The notes under the pieces: model-generated | What the model saw: the letters and a program-made list of their open reading frames with translations, nothing else | Databases searched by the model: none | Told to the model about the DNA's origin: nothing | From: Pseudoalteromonas aurantia | Lineage (GTDB): Bacteria; Pseudomonadota; Gammaproteobacteria; Enterobacterales; Alteromonadaceae | Reading direction: 5' to 3' | DNA length: 64,000 nucleotides | Assembly (NCBI RefSeq): GCF_005886875.1 | Contig: NZ_PNBY01000020.1 | Span: forward strand, 41,756-105,755 | Position numbers and translations under genes: made by a program | Shown here: one piece after another, positions 36,198 to 44,831 of the stretch | Layout: every line of letters starts with the position of its first letter | How positions within the stretch are numbered: the stretch's first letter is position 1

Positions 36198-36941
36198 TTA
36201 CTTTGGCTGTGCATCAATTGACTGCCCATTTACGTCATTTGATGACTCTGACATCAAATATAAGTACGTTGGCATTAACTCTTCAGCTGTTTTTAAAGTG
36301 TCTTTATCTTCGCCTGGAAATGCTGAGGCTCTCATGCTTGTTCTTGTCGCCCCAGGGTTGATGCAATTGATCCTAATATTGGTTTTACCGACTTCGGCGG
36401 CCCAAGTTTGCATCATGCCTTCAGTCGCAAACTTTGAGATGGCGTAAGGTCCCCAAAATTCTCTACCTTGACGCCCAACGCCAGATGATGTGAATACAAC
36501 TGAAGCAGACGGCGATTTTCTAAGCAATGGAAACATGTACTTAGTGATCATCGCTTGTGCTGTAACATTCACCTTCATGATATTTTCAAAGGTTGATACA
36601 CAAAAATGCTCAAGCGGGCCTAAAGAGCCTAAAATTGATGCATTATTTAATAAACCGTCTAGCTTACCAAATTGTTGCTCAATGGTTGCTGCAAGATCTC
36701 TGTAGTTTTGTTTTGTTGCACCGCGCAAATCTAAAGGTACAATGGCGGGCTTAGGATAGCCTAAATTGACTATCTCATCGTAAACACATTCGAGTTTTTG
36801 TGTTGTTTTGCCAAGTAGTATGATGGTTGCACCGTGTTTAGCATAAGTAAGTGCTGCAACACGGCCAATGCCATCACCTGCACCTGTAATTAGTATGGTT
36901 TTATTTTCTAAGGCATTTGCCGCAGCTTTGTAATCGTGCAT
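36198..36941 (-). CDS. yciK: Short-chain dehydrogenase/reductase, YciK family
   Basis: 247-residue SDR oxidoreductase. The nucleotide-binding motif is TGAGDGIGR (19-27), NNAS is the structural motif, and the catalytic set is Ser in FTSSGVGRQGR plus Tyr166 and Lys170 (GPYAISK). The segments RINCINPGATRTSMRASAFP and the end DAQPK match my memory of E. coli YciK. Its substrate is unknown. ATG 36941 (MHDYKA...) is chosen over 36992 because it matches the E. coli start. In E. coli yciK is next to sohB; here a lipoprotein lipase gene separates them. Confidence 0.9.
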   Translation of the reverse strand: MHDYKAAANALENKTILITGAGDGIGRVAALTYAKHGATIILLGKTTQKLECVYDEIVNLGYPKPAIVPLDLRGATKQNYRDLAATIEQQFGKLDGLLNNASILGSLGPLEHFCVSTFENIMKVNVTAQAMITKYMFPLLRKSPSASVVFTSSGVGRQGREFWGPYAISKFATEGMMQTWAAEVGKTNIRINCINPGATRTSMRASAFPGEDKDTLKTAEELMPTYLYLMSESSNDVNGQSIDAQPK

Positions 36942-37137
36942 CGTGGACCCCAAATTAGAACTTTTGGACATTTTATCATAGCAATTACTCAAGTTATCGA
37001 ATTTATTGTAAATATAAGTGGCGAAAGGCTACACTTTACGTTAACTTTAACTGGTCTAATGTCTTATTAAAAGTACGATTACAATAATTTAACTATTTAC
37101 AGCAAAATAATAATAAGATTCTGTCGGAGCCTATAAA

Positions 37138-39543
37138 ATGAAAAAAATGCTACTCTCACTCGCAGTTACCTCAGTCTTAGCAGGCTGTGGTGGTGGTGAA
37201 ACATTAGAAGATATTAAAAACGAAACAGCCCCGGTATTACCGTCTGTTTCAATCAAGTTTGACCCTTCCAACGGTGTGATTTCGATACCGAATGATTTAT
37301 TACTCAGTGGCACGCAAGATGGCACCATAAATTTACCGGGCGAACTAGATTCTGAAAATAACCCAGCAATTTCCCGTGCTCAGTATGCAAACCCTTCTTT
37401 AGCGCTTGGTGCGTTGGATGGCTGGTCTAGCCAAATGCCTTACGTTATTGATTTGAACATGGCTGCTGGCATGAGTGTTAACGGTGATTCTGTTAAAGCA
37501 CCTGGATCTGTGCGCATTTTTGAAGTCATAATGGGAGCAAGCCGTACTGATGAACAATGTGCCCAAGTTCCTGCTGGTATTGCGTGTAAATCTGTTGCTG
37601 AGTTAAGTAATGGCTTAACCGGTGATTTTATTGCGCAGCTCACCAGTACTGGCGATGGCATCGCAATTCAACCTTTAAAGCCATTTAAAGCTGGCTCGAC
37701 GTACATCACGGTACTGACATCAGGCATTGAAATGGCTGATGGACGTCCAATTAAAGCGTCTTCGACTTATACGCTCGCGCGTCAGGATGCAGATTTAGTG
37801 ACACCTGCTCAGTTAGCCCTTCAAGGTGCCGTGCGTAGTTATGAAGCTGCTGTAACAGAAGGCAGTTTTGACGATGCACTGGGCGCGCTCAGTAAAGACA
37901 ACATTATTTATTCAGCTGCAGCGACAATTCAGTCGGTAGGGCCTGTGATGGCCGCTGCCAAGGGATTATTAGCAGCGAGTTTAGCTACTGGGACAAACCC
38001 CAAGCTAGAAGTACCAGAACAGCCCGTAATCACAGTAAGAGATGTGCTGGTTATGGGTGGCCAAGACCCGGCAGCCGTCGCGTCATTCCAAGCAATACAG
38101 TATATGAAAGGCAGTATTCAACTCCCAATGTACTCAGGTATGCCACAAGCGGTTGGCGTAGAGAGTCTAGCTGATACTTATTGGCAAGCAGCATGTGATA
38201 ATGGGCTTGCAGTAGCGGGGTATAAAGCGGCGGTTGGCGGCACACTGCCCACACCAGAACCAGGTACCAATGATGCGCTTTGTTCGGCATTATCTGGTGA
38301 CGCATTGCGTGATTTTAATCTTGATCCAATGCGCCATGTTACAAAATTCAATAGCATTCCTAAGCAGCAATGGCTTGCGAATGTGCCAGTACAAATTACC
38401 AAGCCAATTCCTGAATTGTTAGGTATTGAACAGCCAGCAACGGGTTGGCCGGTTGTTATTTTACAACACGGTATTACTACTAATAAAGAAACAATGCTCG
38501 GCTTAACGCTTGCATTAAGTGCGCAAGGCTTCGCCACTGTCGCGATTGATCACCCAATGCATGGTGAGCGTGGTATTGATGTTGATAATGATGGCACTGA
38601 TGACTTTAATGCGACCACGGGTTCTATATTATCTTATATGAACTTAACGTCATTGTTGGTAGCTCGAGATAACTTACGTCAATCAACTGCAGATTTGTTA
38701 GGCCTTAGACTAGGGCTTAACTTTGGCGCTCCAGCAATTGGTTTAAACCCGACTGATGTGAGTTTTGTAGGGCATTCTTTGGGGGCCATTGTTGCACCAA
38801 GCTTTGTGGCACACACAAACTTACCGTTAAATGAGCAAGTTGATGGGTTATTTAAAGTGCAAAGTGCAGCGTTGGCAAGTGGCGGAAGCGGTATTGCGAG
38901 TTTCTTGATCGAGTCAGAGCAATTTGGGTCATTTGTTCAAGGGTCTGTATTGAGTGCGGCAGGTAATGTTGCTTCAAACGCTTTCTTGGCCTTTTTACAA
39001 AGTGATGGCGTTGCTGGGTGCGCTGCTGAAGATATCGTGCCATGTGGTTACAGTGCGTACATTAAGCATTTGACTGAGACAGGTGACACAGCATCTTTGG
39101 CTGCAATTAATGGTATTATCCAACAGTTTGCGGTAGCAGCTCAGTCTGCTTTAGATAGTGCCGATCCATTGAACTACGCTGAATTAGTGAAAGCGGTGAA
39201 TACGCCGGTCTATATGAATGTGGTGACTGGAGGTGTTGATGGTAATAAACCAGACACGGTGATCCCACCCACAACTGCTAACCCTCTTTCTGGTTCTTCA
39301 CCGTTAGCCCGTTTTATGGGGTTACAAACTGTGTCTGAGTCTCAAGGTCCGGGTAACTATGTTGTGAACTTTAGCCAAGGCCACCATGGCTCAATAATTA
39401 CGACGGCATTCAGTGAAACAGCAGGCGGAACAGCACAGGGGCATGCAATGGCGACTGTCGAGATGCAAACGCAACTTGTGTCTTACTTGAAATCAAAAGG
39501 GTTAGTTCTTCCAATCACTAATCCGGCAGTTGTTGCTAATTAA
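37138..39543 (+). CDS. Lipoprotein lipase of the Pla-1/cef (VolA) family
   Basis: 801-residue exported lipoprotein. The signal peptide ends in the lipobox LAGC (Cys17), followed by GGGE. The N-terminal half is the 'virulence factor lipase N-terminal' type region (SIKFDPSNGVISIPNDLLLS, YVIDLNMAAG), and the C-terminal half is an alpha/beta hydrolase. The motif LQHGIT is followed by DHPMHGERGIDVDNDGTDDF (putative metal site) and the nucleophile Ser547 in GHSLG. A late HHG motif (QGHHGS) could give the catalytic His. VolA of Vibrio cholerae is a surface lysophospholipase, so surface exposure and use of host or environmental phospholipid are inferred. Monocistronic with its own terminator. Confidence 0.85.
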   Translation: MKKMLLSLAVTSVLAGCGGGETLEDIKNETAPVLPSVSIKFDPSNGVISIPNDLLLSGTQDGTINLPGELDSENNPAISRAQYANPSLALGALDGWSSQMPYVIDLNMAAGMSVNGDSVKAPGSVRIFEVIMGASRTDEQCAQVPAGIACKSVAELSNGLTGDFIAQLTSTGDGIAIQPLKPFKAGSTYITVLTSGIEMADGRPIKASSTYTLARQDADLVTPAQLALQGAVRSYEAAVTEGSFDDALGALSKDNIIYSAAATIQSVGPVMAAAKGLLAASLATGTNPKLEVPEQPVITVRDVLVMGGQDPAAVASFQAIQYMKGSIQLPMYSGMPQAVGVESLADTYWQAACDNGLAVAGYKAAVGGTLPTPEPGTNDALCSALSGDALRDFNLDPMRHVTKFNSIPKQQWLANVPVQITKPIPELLGIEQPATGWPVVILQHGITTNKETMLGLTLALSAQGFATVAIDHPMHGERGIDVDNDGTDDFNATTGSILSYMNLTSLLVARDNLRQSTADLLGLRLGLNFGAPAIGLNPTDVSFVGHSLGAIVAPSFVAHTNLPLNEQVDGLFKVQSAALASGGSGIASFLIESEQFGSFVQGSVLSAAGNVASNAFLAFLQSDGVAGCAAEDIVPCGYSAYIKHLTETGDTASLAAINGIIQQFAVAAQSALDSADPLNYAELVKAVNTPVYMNVVTGGVDGNKPDTVIPPTTANPLSGSSPLARFMGLQTVSESQGPGNYVVNFSQGHHGSIITTAFSETAGGTAQGHAMATVEMQTQLVSYLKSKGLVLPITNPAVVAN

Positions 39544-39562
39544 TTACAATTAGTTCACTATG

Positions 39563-39590
39563 AAAAGCCGCTAGAGATAGCGGCTTTTTT
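39563..39590 (+). terminator. Rho-independent terminator after the lipase gene
   Basis: 11-bp perfect stem AAAAGCCGCTA / TAGCGGCTTTT with a 4-nt loop and a T run. Confidence 0.92.
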
Positions 39591-39615
39591 ATTGCTAAAT
39601 TTATAGGAGCAGGCG

Positions 39616-40620
39616 TTGGCATTTTTATTTGAATATGGGTTGTTTTTAGCAAAAGCAGTAACAATAGTGGCTGCTATTGGGATTATATTGATAATGATCA
39701 TAGGGGCAAGCCAAAAGCCGAAAGGTAAATCTGGTGAAATAGAGCTTAAAGATTTATCGAAGCAAATAGACGATACTCGCGATCAGTTTATAGAGCAAAC
39801 GCTAGACAAGAAAGCCTTAAAGGCACATAAAAAGGCGAAAAAAAAGCAAGACACATCGCCCGCTGATGAGAAAGTCTTTGTTATTGACTTTATTGGCAGT
39901 ATGGATGCACATGAAGTCGCGAGCTTAAGAGAAGAGGTGAGTGCAATTTTAACGATTGCTGATAAAGATAAAGATCAGGTATTGGTAAACTTAGAAAGCG
40001 GTGGTGGTGTGGTCCATGGATATGGGCTTGCTGCATCTCAGCTAATAAGAATTAAAGACTTTGGCTTACCATTGACGATATGTATTGATAAAGTTGCAGC
40101 TAGTGGTGGGTACATGATGGCTTGTGTGGCTGATAAAATTGTGGCTGCGCCATTTGCCATTGTTGGCTCAATTGGTGTTATAGCCCAGCTACCTAACTTT
40201 AGTAAAATTCTGAAAAAGAATGATGTCGATTTTGAACAAATTACTGCTGGTGAGTATAAACGCACTTTGACCATGTTTGGCGAAAACACTGCTAAAGGTC
40301 GAGAAAAGTTCAAAGAAGAAATTGAACATACTCATGGTTTATTTAAAGAGTTCGTTGCTGAACATAGAACAACGTTAGATATCTCAGCAGTTGCCACTGG
40401 TGAGCATTGGTTTGCGTCACATGCAAAAACGTTGAACTTAGTCGATGAGATTAAAACCAGTGATGATGTTTTATTGTCTTTGAATGAGCAGCATCAGTTG
40501 TATAAAGTAAGCTACAAAATTAAAAAAGGACTATCTGAGAAGCTAGGTCTCAGTGTCAGCACTATGGTTGAAAAACTGGGAGTGTCGCTATGGTCTAAAA
40601 GTAAAAAAATGGGCATGTAG
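39616..40620 (+). CDS. sohB: Inner-membrane serine protease SohB (S49 family)
   Basis: 334-residue membrane peptidase related to signal-peptide peptidase SppA. One N-terminal membrane helix (about 10-30) is followed by a Lys-rich linker (KKALKAHKKAKKKQD). The S49 domain carries Ser163 (VAASGGYMMAC) and Lys215 (AGEYKRTL) as the catalytic dyad. The start is TTG 39616 behind AGGAG; no in-frame ATG precedes the membrane helix. It starts 72 bp after the lipase stop with a terminator between, so it is probably separately transcribed. The E. coli order yciK-sohB is broken here by the lipase gene. Confidence 0.94.
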   Translation: MAFLFEYGLFLAKAVTIVAAIGIILIMIIGASQKPKGKSGEIELKDLSKQIDDTRDQFIEQTLDKKALKAHKKAKKKQDTSPADEKVFVIDFIGSMDAHEVASLREEVSAILTIADKDKDQVLVNLESGGGVVHGYGLAASQLIRIKDFGLPLTICIDKVAASGGYMMACVADKIVAAPFAIVGSIGVIAQLPNFSKILKKNDVDFEQITAGEYKRTLTMFGENTAKGREKFKEEIEHTHGLFKEFVAEHRTTLDISAVATGEHWFASHAKTLNLVDEIKTSDDVLLSLNEQHQLYKVSYKIKKGLSEKLGLSVSTMVEKLGVSLWSKSKKMGM

Positions 40621-40638
40621 CACAGTATTAATTATACA

Positions 40639-40669
40639 GATACCGTATGGTATGTGGCCATACGGTATC
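40639..40669. terminator. Perfect inverted repeat between convergent genes
   Basis: 12-bp stem GATACCGTATGG / CCATACGGTATC with a 7-nt loop, between sohB (ends 40620) and the minus-strand gene ending at 40681. It probably acts as a bidirectional terminator, though no clear T run is present. Confidence 0.75.
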
Positions 40670-40680
40670 AATAGCTCTCG

Positions 40681-41055
40681 TTATAAGGTATGGCTGCTTA
40701 TTATTTTATAAACGTCGTTTATATTATCACCGGCTTTAAATTCTTTCGTGAGTGGTTCGATTTCTGAACCAACCCAGATTTTAAGCTCTGAGTCCATATC
40801 AAAATGACCAGCGCTTTCTTTACTAAATTTAGTGATTTTACTGTAGGGTATTGTCAGTATTTCTACTTTTGACCCCGTGACACCCTGCTTATCAATGAGT
40901 AATAACCTTTTATTTGTAAAGACGAACATATCACGAATGACTTGATAGGCTTTTTCAATTTGTTCAGACTCAATCAATGTATCAGCTAATAACTCATCAA
41001 GCTTATCGTTATCGACTTCACTGGCATTGCCAAGTATTCCACTTAATAGTCCCAT
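40681..41055 (-). CDS. PH-domain protein (bacterial PH, DUF1696/YvbH-like)
   Basis: 124-residue protein with one bacterial pleckstrin-homology-like domain. Typical sequence: VIRDMFVFTNKRLLLIDKQG, then VEILTIPYSKITKFSKESAG, and a terminal helix. No signal peptide or membrane helix. Such proteins form oligomeric rings and their role is unknown. It is the third gene of a minus-strand operon, overlapping the ABC ATPase stop by one base, so it may regulate or assist that transporter (inference from position). Confidence 0.85.
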   Translation of the reverse strand: MGLLSGILGNASEVDNDKLDELLADTLIESEQIEKAYQVIRDMFVFTNKRLLLIDKQGVTGSKVEILTIPYSKITKFSKESAGHFDMDSELKIWVGSEIEPLTKEFKAGDNINDVYKIISSHTL

Positions 41056-41960
41056 TATTTGTCCTTCTGAAAAAGTTGGTTTTCGAGAGTATGGCCATTA
41101 ACTAATTGACGATACTGCCAATTAAGTTTGTGACAATATTTAAGCAAGTGTATATCAAATTGCTCAAAGTGGGATTGATATTCAATAATATATTCTTTAT
41201 TTTGACTCTGAGAAACGTGTAATACGCCTGATAATTGCTTTATTTGTTCAAGTGTATCCCTAGAGTCATGTATGAGCGTTAGTGTAAGGTACTGACTCGT
41301 GCCTTGCTTCGTGTCTCGGTTGTGCGTGGTAAGTTGCCCTTGGTTTAGATATAAAACATGATCACATAACTTCTCCAATTCAGCTAAATCATGTGAACTT
41401 AATATAAAAGTGATGTCTTCACTCAAGGACGCTATAACATGGCGTATCTCTCGTGCATTGAGAGGGTCTAGCCCAGCAGTTGCTTCATCAAGTAGCACAA
41501 TTCTAGGTGAGCCAATCAACGCTTGCGCAATACAGACCCGCTTTTTCATGCCATGAGATAATTCAGCAATTTTTGCATGGTGGTTGTCTGCTAACCCCAC
41601 TAATTCAAGTACACGGCTTGTTTCCATATTGGCTTTTTGCTTATTCAACCCTTGCAGACGACCATAGAAATTGAGTTGTTTTTGCAGTGAAAAGCGTGGG
41701 TCGAGAGTAGCATCCTGAGGAAGTGCGCTGAGTTGACCAAATAAAGCAGGGTCTCCGAGTTGTTTCCCCATAATATTGACTGCGCCTGAACTCGGCACTA
41801 AATATCCGCATAAAATACTAAATAGGGTGGTTTTACCTGCTCCATTGGGGCCAACTAAAGCCACAGTTTGACCTTTATTTACGTCAAAGCTGACGTTATT
41901 TAGCGCTTGCTTGTCACCAAAAGCTTTGCAAAGGTTATTCACTTCAATTAATGCACTCAT
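41055..41960 (-). CDS. ABC transporter ATP-binding protein (ABC-2 exporter type)
   Basis: 301-residue ATPase. Walker A GPNGAGKT (37-44), Q-loop in ALPQDA (79-84), signature LSHGMKKR (134-141), Walker B IVLLDEA (154-160) and the switch His in ILSSHDLAEL are all present. The form TAGLDPLNAREIRH is typical of multidrug or NosF-like exporters. The C-terminal 80 residues beyond the core are not conserved. It overlaps the permease gene by 4 bp, and together they form a half-pair ABC-2 transporter with unknown substrate. Confidence 0.92.
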   Translation of the reverse strand: MSALIEVNNLCKAFGDKQALNNVSFDVNKGQTVALVGPNGAGKTTLFSILCGYLVPSSGAVNIMGKQLGDPALFGQLSALPQDATLDPRFSLQKQLNFYGRLQGLNKQKANMETSRVLELVGLADNHHAKIAELSHGMKKRVCIAQALIGSPRIVLLDEATAGLDPLNAREIRHVIASLSEDITFILSSHDLAELEKLCDHVLYLNQGQLTTHNRDTKQGTSQYLTLTLIHDSRDTLEQIKQLSGVLHVSQSQNKEYIIEYQSHFEQFDIHLLKYCHKLNWQYRQLVNGHTLENQLFQKDK

Positions 41961-42766
41961 AGTGACCGCCTTTTAAAGGTAAGAATACTGAGGGTTAATA
42001 GCCCCATCGTTTGTGCAACAGGCAGTAACCAATCAATCAGAGAAAAGCTATGTTGCGGTGCCACATCTAAAATCTGTACACCTGGGTAAACATATAAAAG
42101 CCAAGACAGGATGGGTAAGTAATAACTGAGATAGCTTATTAATGCATTGCCAAGTGTAAATAAGAGTATGGCGAGGACGACACTTAAGCGAGACGAGCTT
42201 GTAATTAAGTTTAGCAACGACATCAAAGCAATAAAGGGCATGACAATCAGTATAAGCTGCGCAGTAACAGTGACGCTCAATAATGCACCTGAGCCCAACA
42301 AGTTGAGATCGCGATAGATCATCAAAATAAATGTCGCTAAAACGGTAAGAAAAATTAAGATTGCAATAATGAATAGCTGACCTAAAAATCGTCCTACTAA
42401 GATTTCTTCTCGAGTACAACGCAAACTAATAAAGCGAAGGGTACCACGTAGCCTATCTCCGACTGTTTGATCCGAGCATACGAATAAGCTAAATGCTGGG
42501 AAGCTATATAGAGCGATTATCCAAAACACTGCCAGTTCAGCTTCAGGCCAACTGACTAGCTCTCTGAGGCCTATGTTACCAGCAAGTTGCCCAGTGATAT
42601 CGGCAAACTCGGGACTACTTAAAAATGGCACTGCTTGTGCGATTAAATAGTTTTGGATCATAAACCAAACCATGGCAAATGCACCGAGTGCAAGTAAGCC
42701 ACGCTTTGTAGCAAAAAGGCGCGTTAGCTCAAATTGAGCAAGTTGCCACACTCTGAATATCGACAT
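41957..42766 (-). CDS. ABC-2 type permease
   Basis: 269-residue membrane protein with about six hydrophobic helices. It begins with an amphipathic segment (FRVWQLAQFELTRLFATKRG) typical of NosY-like ABC-2 permeases. The first loop includes SWPEAELAVFW, and a conserved cytoplasmic charged stretch follows (DQTVGDRLRGTLRFISLR, CTREEILVGRFLGQL). First gene of the permease-ATPase-PH operon. The substrate cannot be told from sequence. Confidence 0.88.
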   Translation of the reverse strand: MSIFRVWQLAQFELTRLFATKRGLLALGAFAMVWFMIQNYLIAQAVPFLSSPEFADITGQLAGNIGLRELVSWPEAELAVFWIIALYSFPAFSLFVCSDQTVGDRLRGTLRFISLRCTREEILVGRFLGQLFIIAILIFLTVLATFILMIYRDLNLLGSGALLSVTVTAQLILIVMPFIALMSLLNLITSSSRLSVVLAILLFTLGNALISYLSYYLPILSWLLYVYPGVQILDVAPQHSFSLIDWLLPVAQTMGLLTLSILTFKRRSL

Positions 42767-42869
42767 AATTTCTCCTTTTTTTGAACAGTAACGTGTTATT
42801 TACTGAATTTAAAGTAGAAAACTGTTTCAGAATGTGGCGTCGGTAATAAATTACCCTAACTTTACGGAT

Positions 42870-44690
42870 TTACCAACCACACTGGCGACCTTCATTTTGC
42901 TTATCAAGGTACTTTTGTAGTGGGGCAAAATAATCAAGCATGGCGGTTGCATCCATTTGCTTGCTACCTGTAATGCTCTCTAGCGCTTCTTGCCATGGAC
43001 GGCTGCTGCCCATTTCAAGCATTGCGTTTAGGCGCTCACCGGCTTCTTTAGAGTTATATACTGAACAGCGGTGGATTGACTCTTTATTACCCGCGATTTC
43101 ACATAATGAACGGTGGAATTCAAATTGTAAAACATGGGCTAAGAAGTAGCGAGTATACGGTACATTGCCTGGCACATGGTATTTGGCGCCAGGGTCGAAG
43201 TGGCTTTCATTTCGCGCTATGGGCGCTTGTACACCTTGGTATTTCTCACGTAAATCCCACCATGCTTTATTGTATTGCTCTGGTGATATTTGACCAGAAA
43301 ACACCTGCCAGCGCCATTGGTCTACCAGCAAGCCAAATGGGACAAATGCAACCTTGTCTAGTGCCATTTTCATTAGTAAACCAATGTCTTTTGATTCATC
43401 AGGTACTTGCTCTAGCAAACCAATCTCTTTTAAATAACCTGGAGTTACAGACAGCGCAATGGTATCACCAATTGCTTCGTGGAACCCATCATTGGCACTT
43501 TCTTGATAATACAGTGGCAATTTATTGTAGGCGCGCTGGTAAAAGTTATGGCCTAATTCGTGGTGAATAACTGAGAACTCTTCACCTGTGCGTTGAATAC
43601 ACATTTTGATACGTAAATCATCTTTGTTATCTAAATTCCAAGCAGAGGCATGGCATTGTACATCACGATCTTTTGGCTTAGTGAACAAAGAGCGAGTCCA
43701 AAACGTGTCTGGTAACTTTTCAAAGCCCATAGATGTGAAGAAGGTTTCAGCACCTTGCACCATCTTAAGCTCGTCATAATTATGCTCTGCTAATAATTGA
43801 GTCACATCGTAGCCTGGATCTGCATTTTCAGGTGCCACTACATCATATATATTGCCCCAAGTTTGTGCCCACATGTTGCCAAGTAAGTGAGCTGGGATAG
43901 GCTGATCTTGAGGTACTTTATCTTCACCATATTTTTCACCAAGCTTAGCGCGTACATGGCAGTGTAGTGAGTTATATAACGGCTTTACTTGGCCCCAGAT
44001 ACGATCAAGTTCTGTGGCAAAGTCGTCAGCTGGCATGTCATATTTGCTTCGCCACATTGCGCCGGTGTCTGCATAACCTAGCTGATTAGCCCCTTCATTT
44101 GTGAGAGAAACCTGTTGCGCATAAAGTGGGCGCATTGGCTGCGATACTTGTCGCCACCCTTGCCATAGGTCAAGTAGCTCTTCATAGTTTCTGCTAGACG
44201 CCATCTTTGCCGTCATATCACCAAGGCTTAAGCATTGGTCTGCCGTTTTACAATATTGGCCTTTGCCGTACATACCATCAAGCTCCGCTTTTAAAGCGGC
44301 TAGTTTTTTTGATTTTTCTGGGTTTTGTGGCGCTGGTAAGGTCAAATTTAACTTCAATTTGTCCATTTTTCGGCGGTTATCATCGCTTAACTGAACGCTA
44401 TCAAATCGTGCTGCTTCACTTGCTAGCTTTACGACGATGTCAGTTTGTTCGCGATTGACATCTGCTGCTAAGCTGGCTGTATCTTCGGTTATGAAATTTG
44501 CATAGATCCAATTGGCCCGGCTAGAGCGTGCAGACAAATCTATTAAAGTTTGTTCTGATTGAGCAAGGAATAACTCAGCGTCTTTTTCAGTCGGTTGTTG
44601 CGTTTTTGATGCCGTGTTATTACATGCAGCAAGCGTTAAAGTACTCGCAACAATGAGTGCCCCAAGGCTAAGTTTAAATTGTGGTTTCAT
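42870..44690 (-). CDS. M2 family zinc metallopeptidase lipoprotein (ACE-like)
   Basis: 606-residue relative of peptidyl-dipeptidase A (angiotensin-converting enzyme). The zinc motif HELGH at 377-381 (in VIHHELGHNFY) is followed by the Glu-containing NDGFHEAIGDTIAL, the third ligand. Other ACE-like segments are LWQGWR, TWGNIYDVV and the terminal YFAPLQKYLDKQN. ATG 44690 begins a lipoprotein signal (SLGALIVASTLTLAAC); an in-frame extension to 44750 is ignored. It is probably anchored in the outer or inner membrane facing the periplasm and cleaves C-terminal dipeptides. Monocistronic. Confidence 0.93.
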   Translation of the reverse strand: MKPQFKLSLGALIVASTLTLAACNNTASKTQQPTEKDAELFLAQSEQTLIDLSARSSRANWIYANFITEDTASLAADVNREQTDIVVKLASEAARFDSVQLSDDNRRKMDKLKLNLTLPAPQNPEKSKKLAALKAELDGMYGKGQYCKTADQCLSLGDMTAKMASSRNYEELLDLWQGWRQVSQPMRPLYAQQVSLTNEGANQLGYADTGAMWRSKYDMPADDFATELDRIWGQVKPLYNSLHCHVRAKLGEKYGEDKVPQDQPIPAHLLGNMWAQTWGNIYDVVAPENADPGYDVTQLLAEHNYDELKMVQGAETFFTSMGFEKLPDTFWTRSLFTKPKDRDVQCHASAWNLDNKDDLRIKMCIQRTGEEFSVIHHELGHNFYQRAYNKLPLYYQESANDGFHEAIGDTIALSVTPGYLKEIGLLEQVPDESKDIGLLMKMALDKVAFVPFGLLVDQWRWQVFSGQISPEQYNKAWWDLREKYQGVQAPIARNESHFDPGAKYHVPGNVPYTRYFLAHVLQFEFHRSLCEIAGNKESIHRCSVYNSKEAGERLNAMLEMGSSRPWQEALESITGSKQMDATAMLDYFAPLQKYLDKQNEGRQCGW

Positions 44691-44831
44691 TATGTGTTCA
44701 CTTGTTGTTGTTAAAGCTGCGTGATAATAACAGCCAACAAGAGTTGCCACAATTCCTGCTGGATAAATGCAGTGTTAATTTGAGTTTACGCTATATTTGA
44801 ACATAGAAATTAAGATAAGCAGGAGGTCAAA

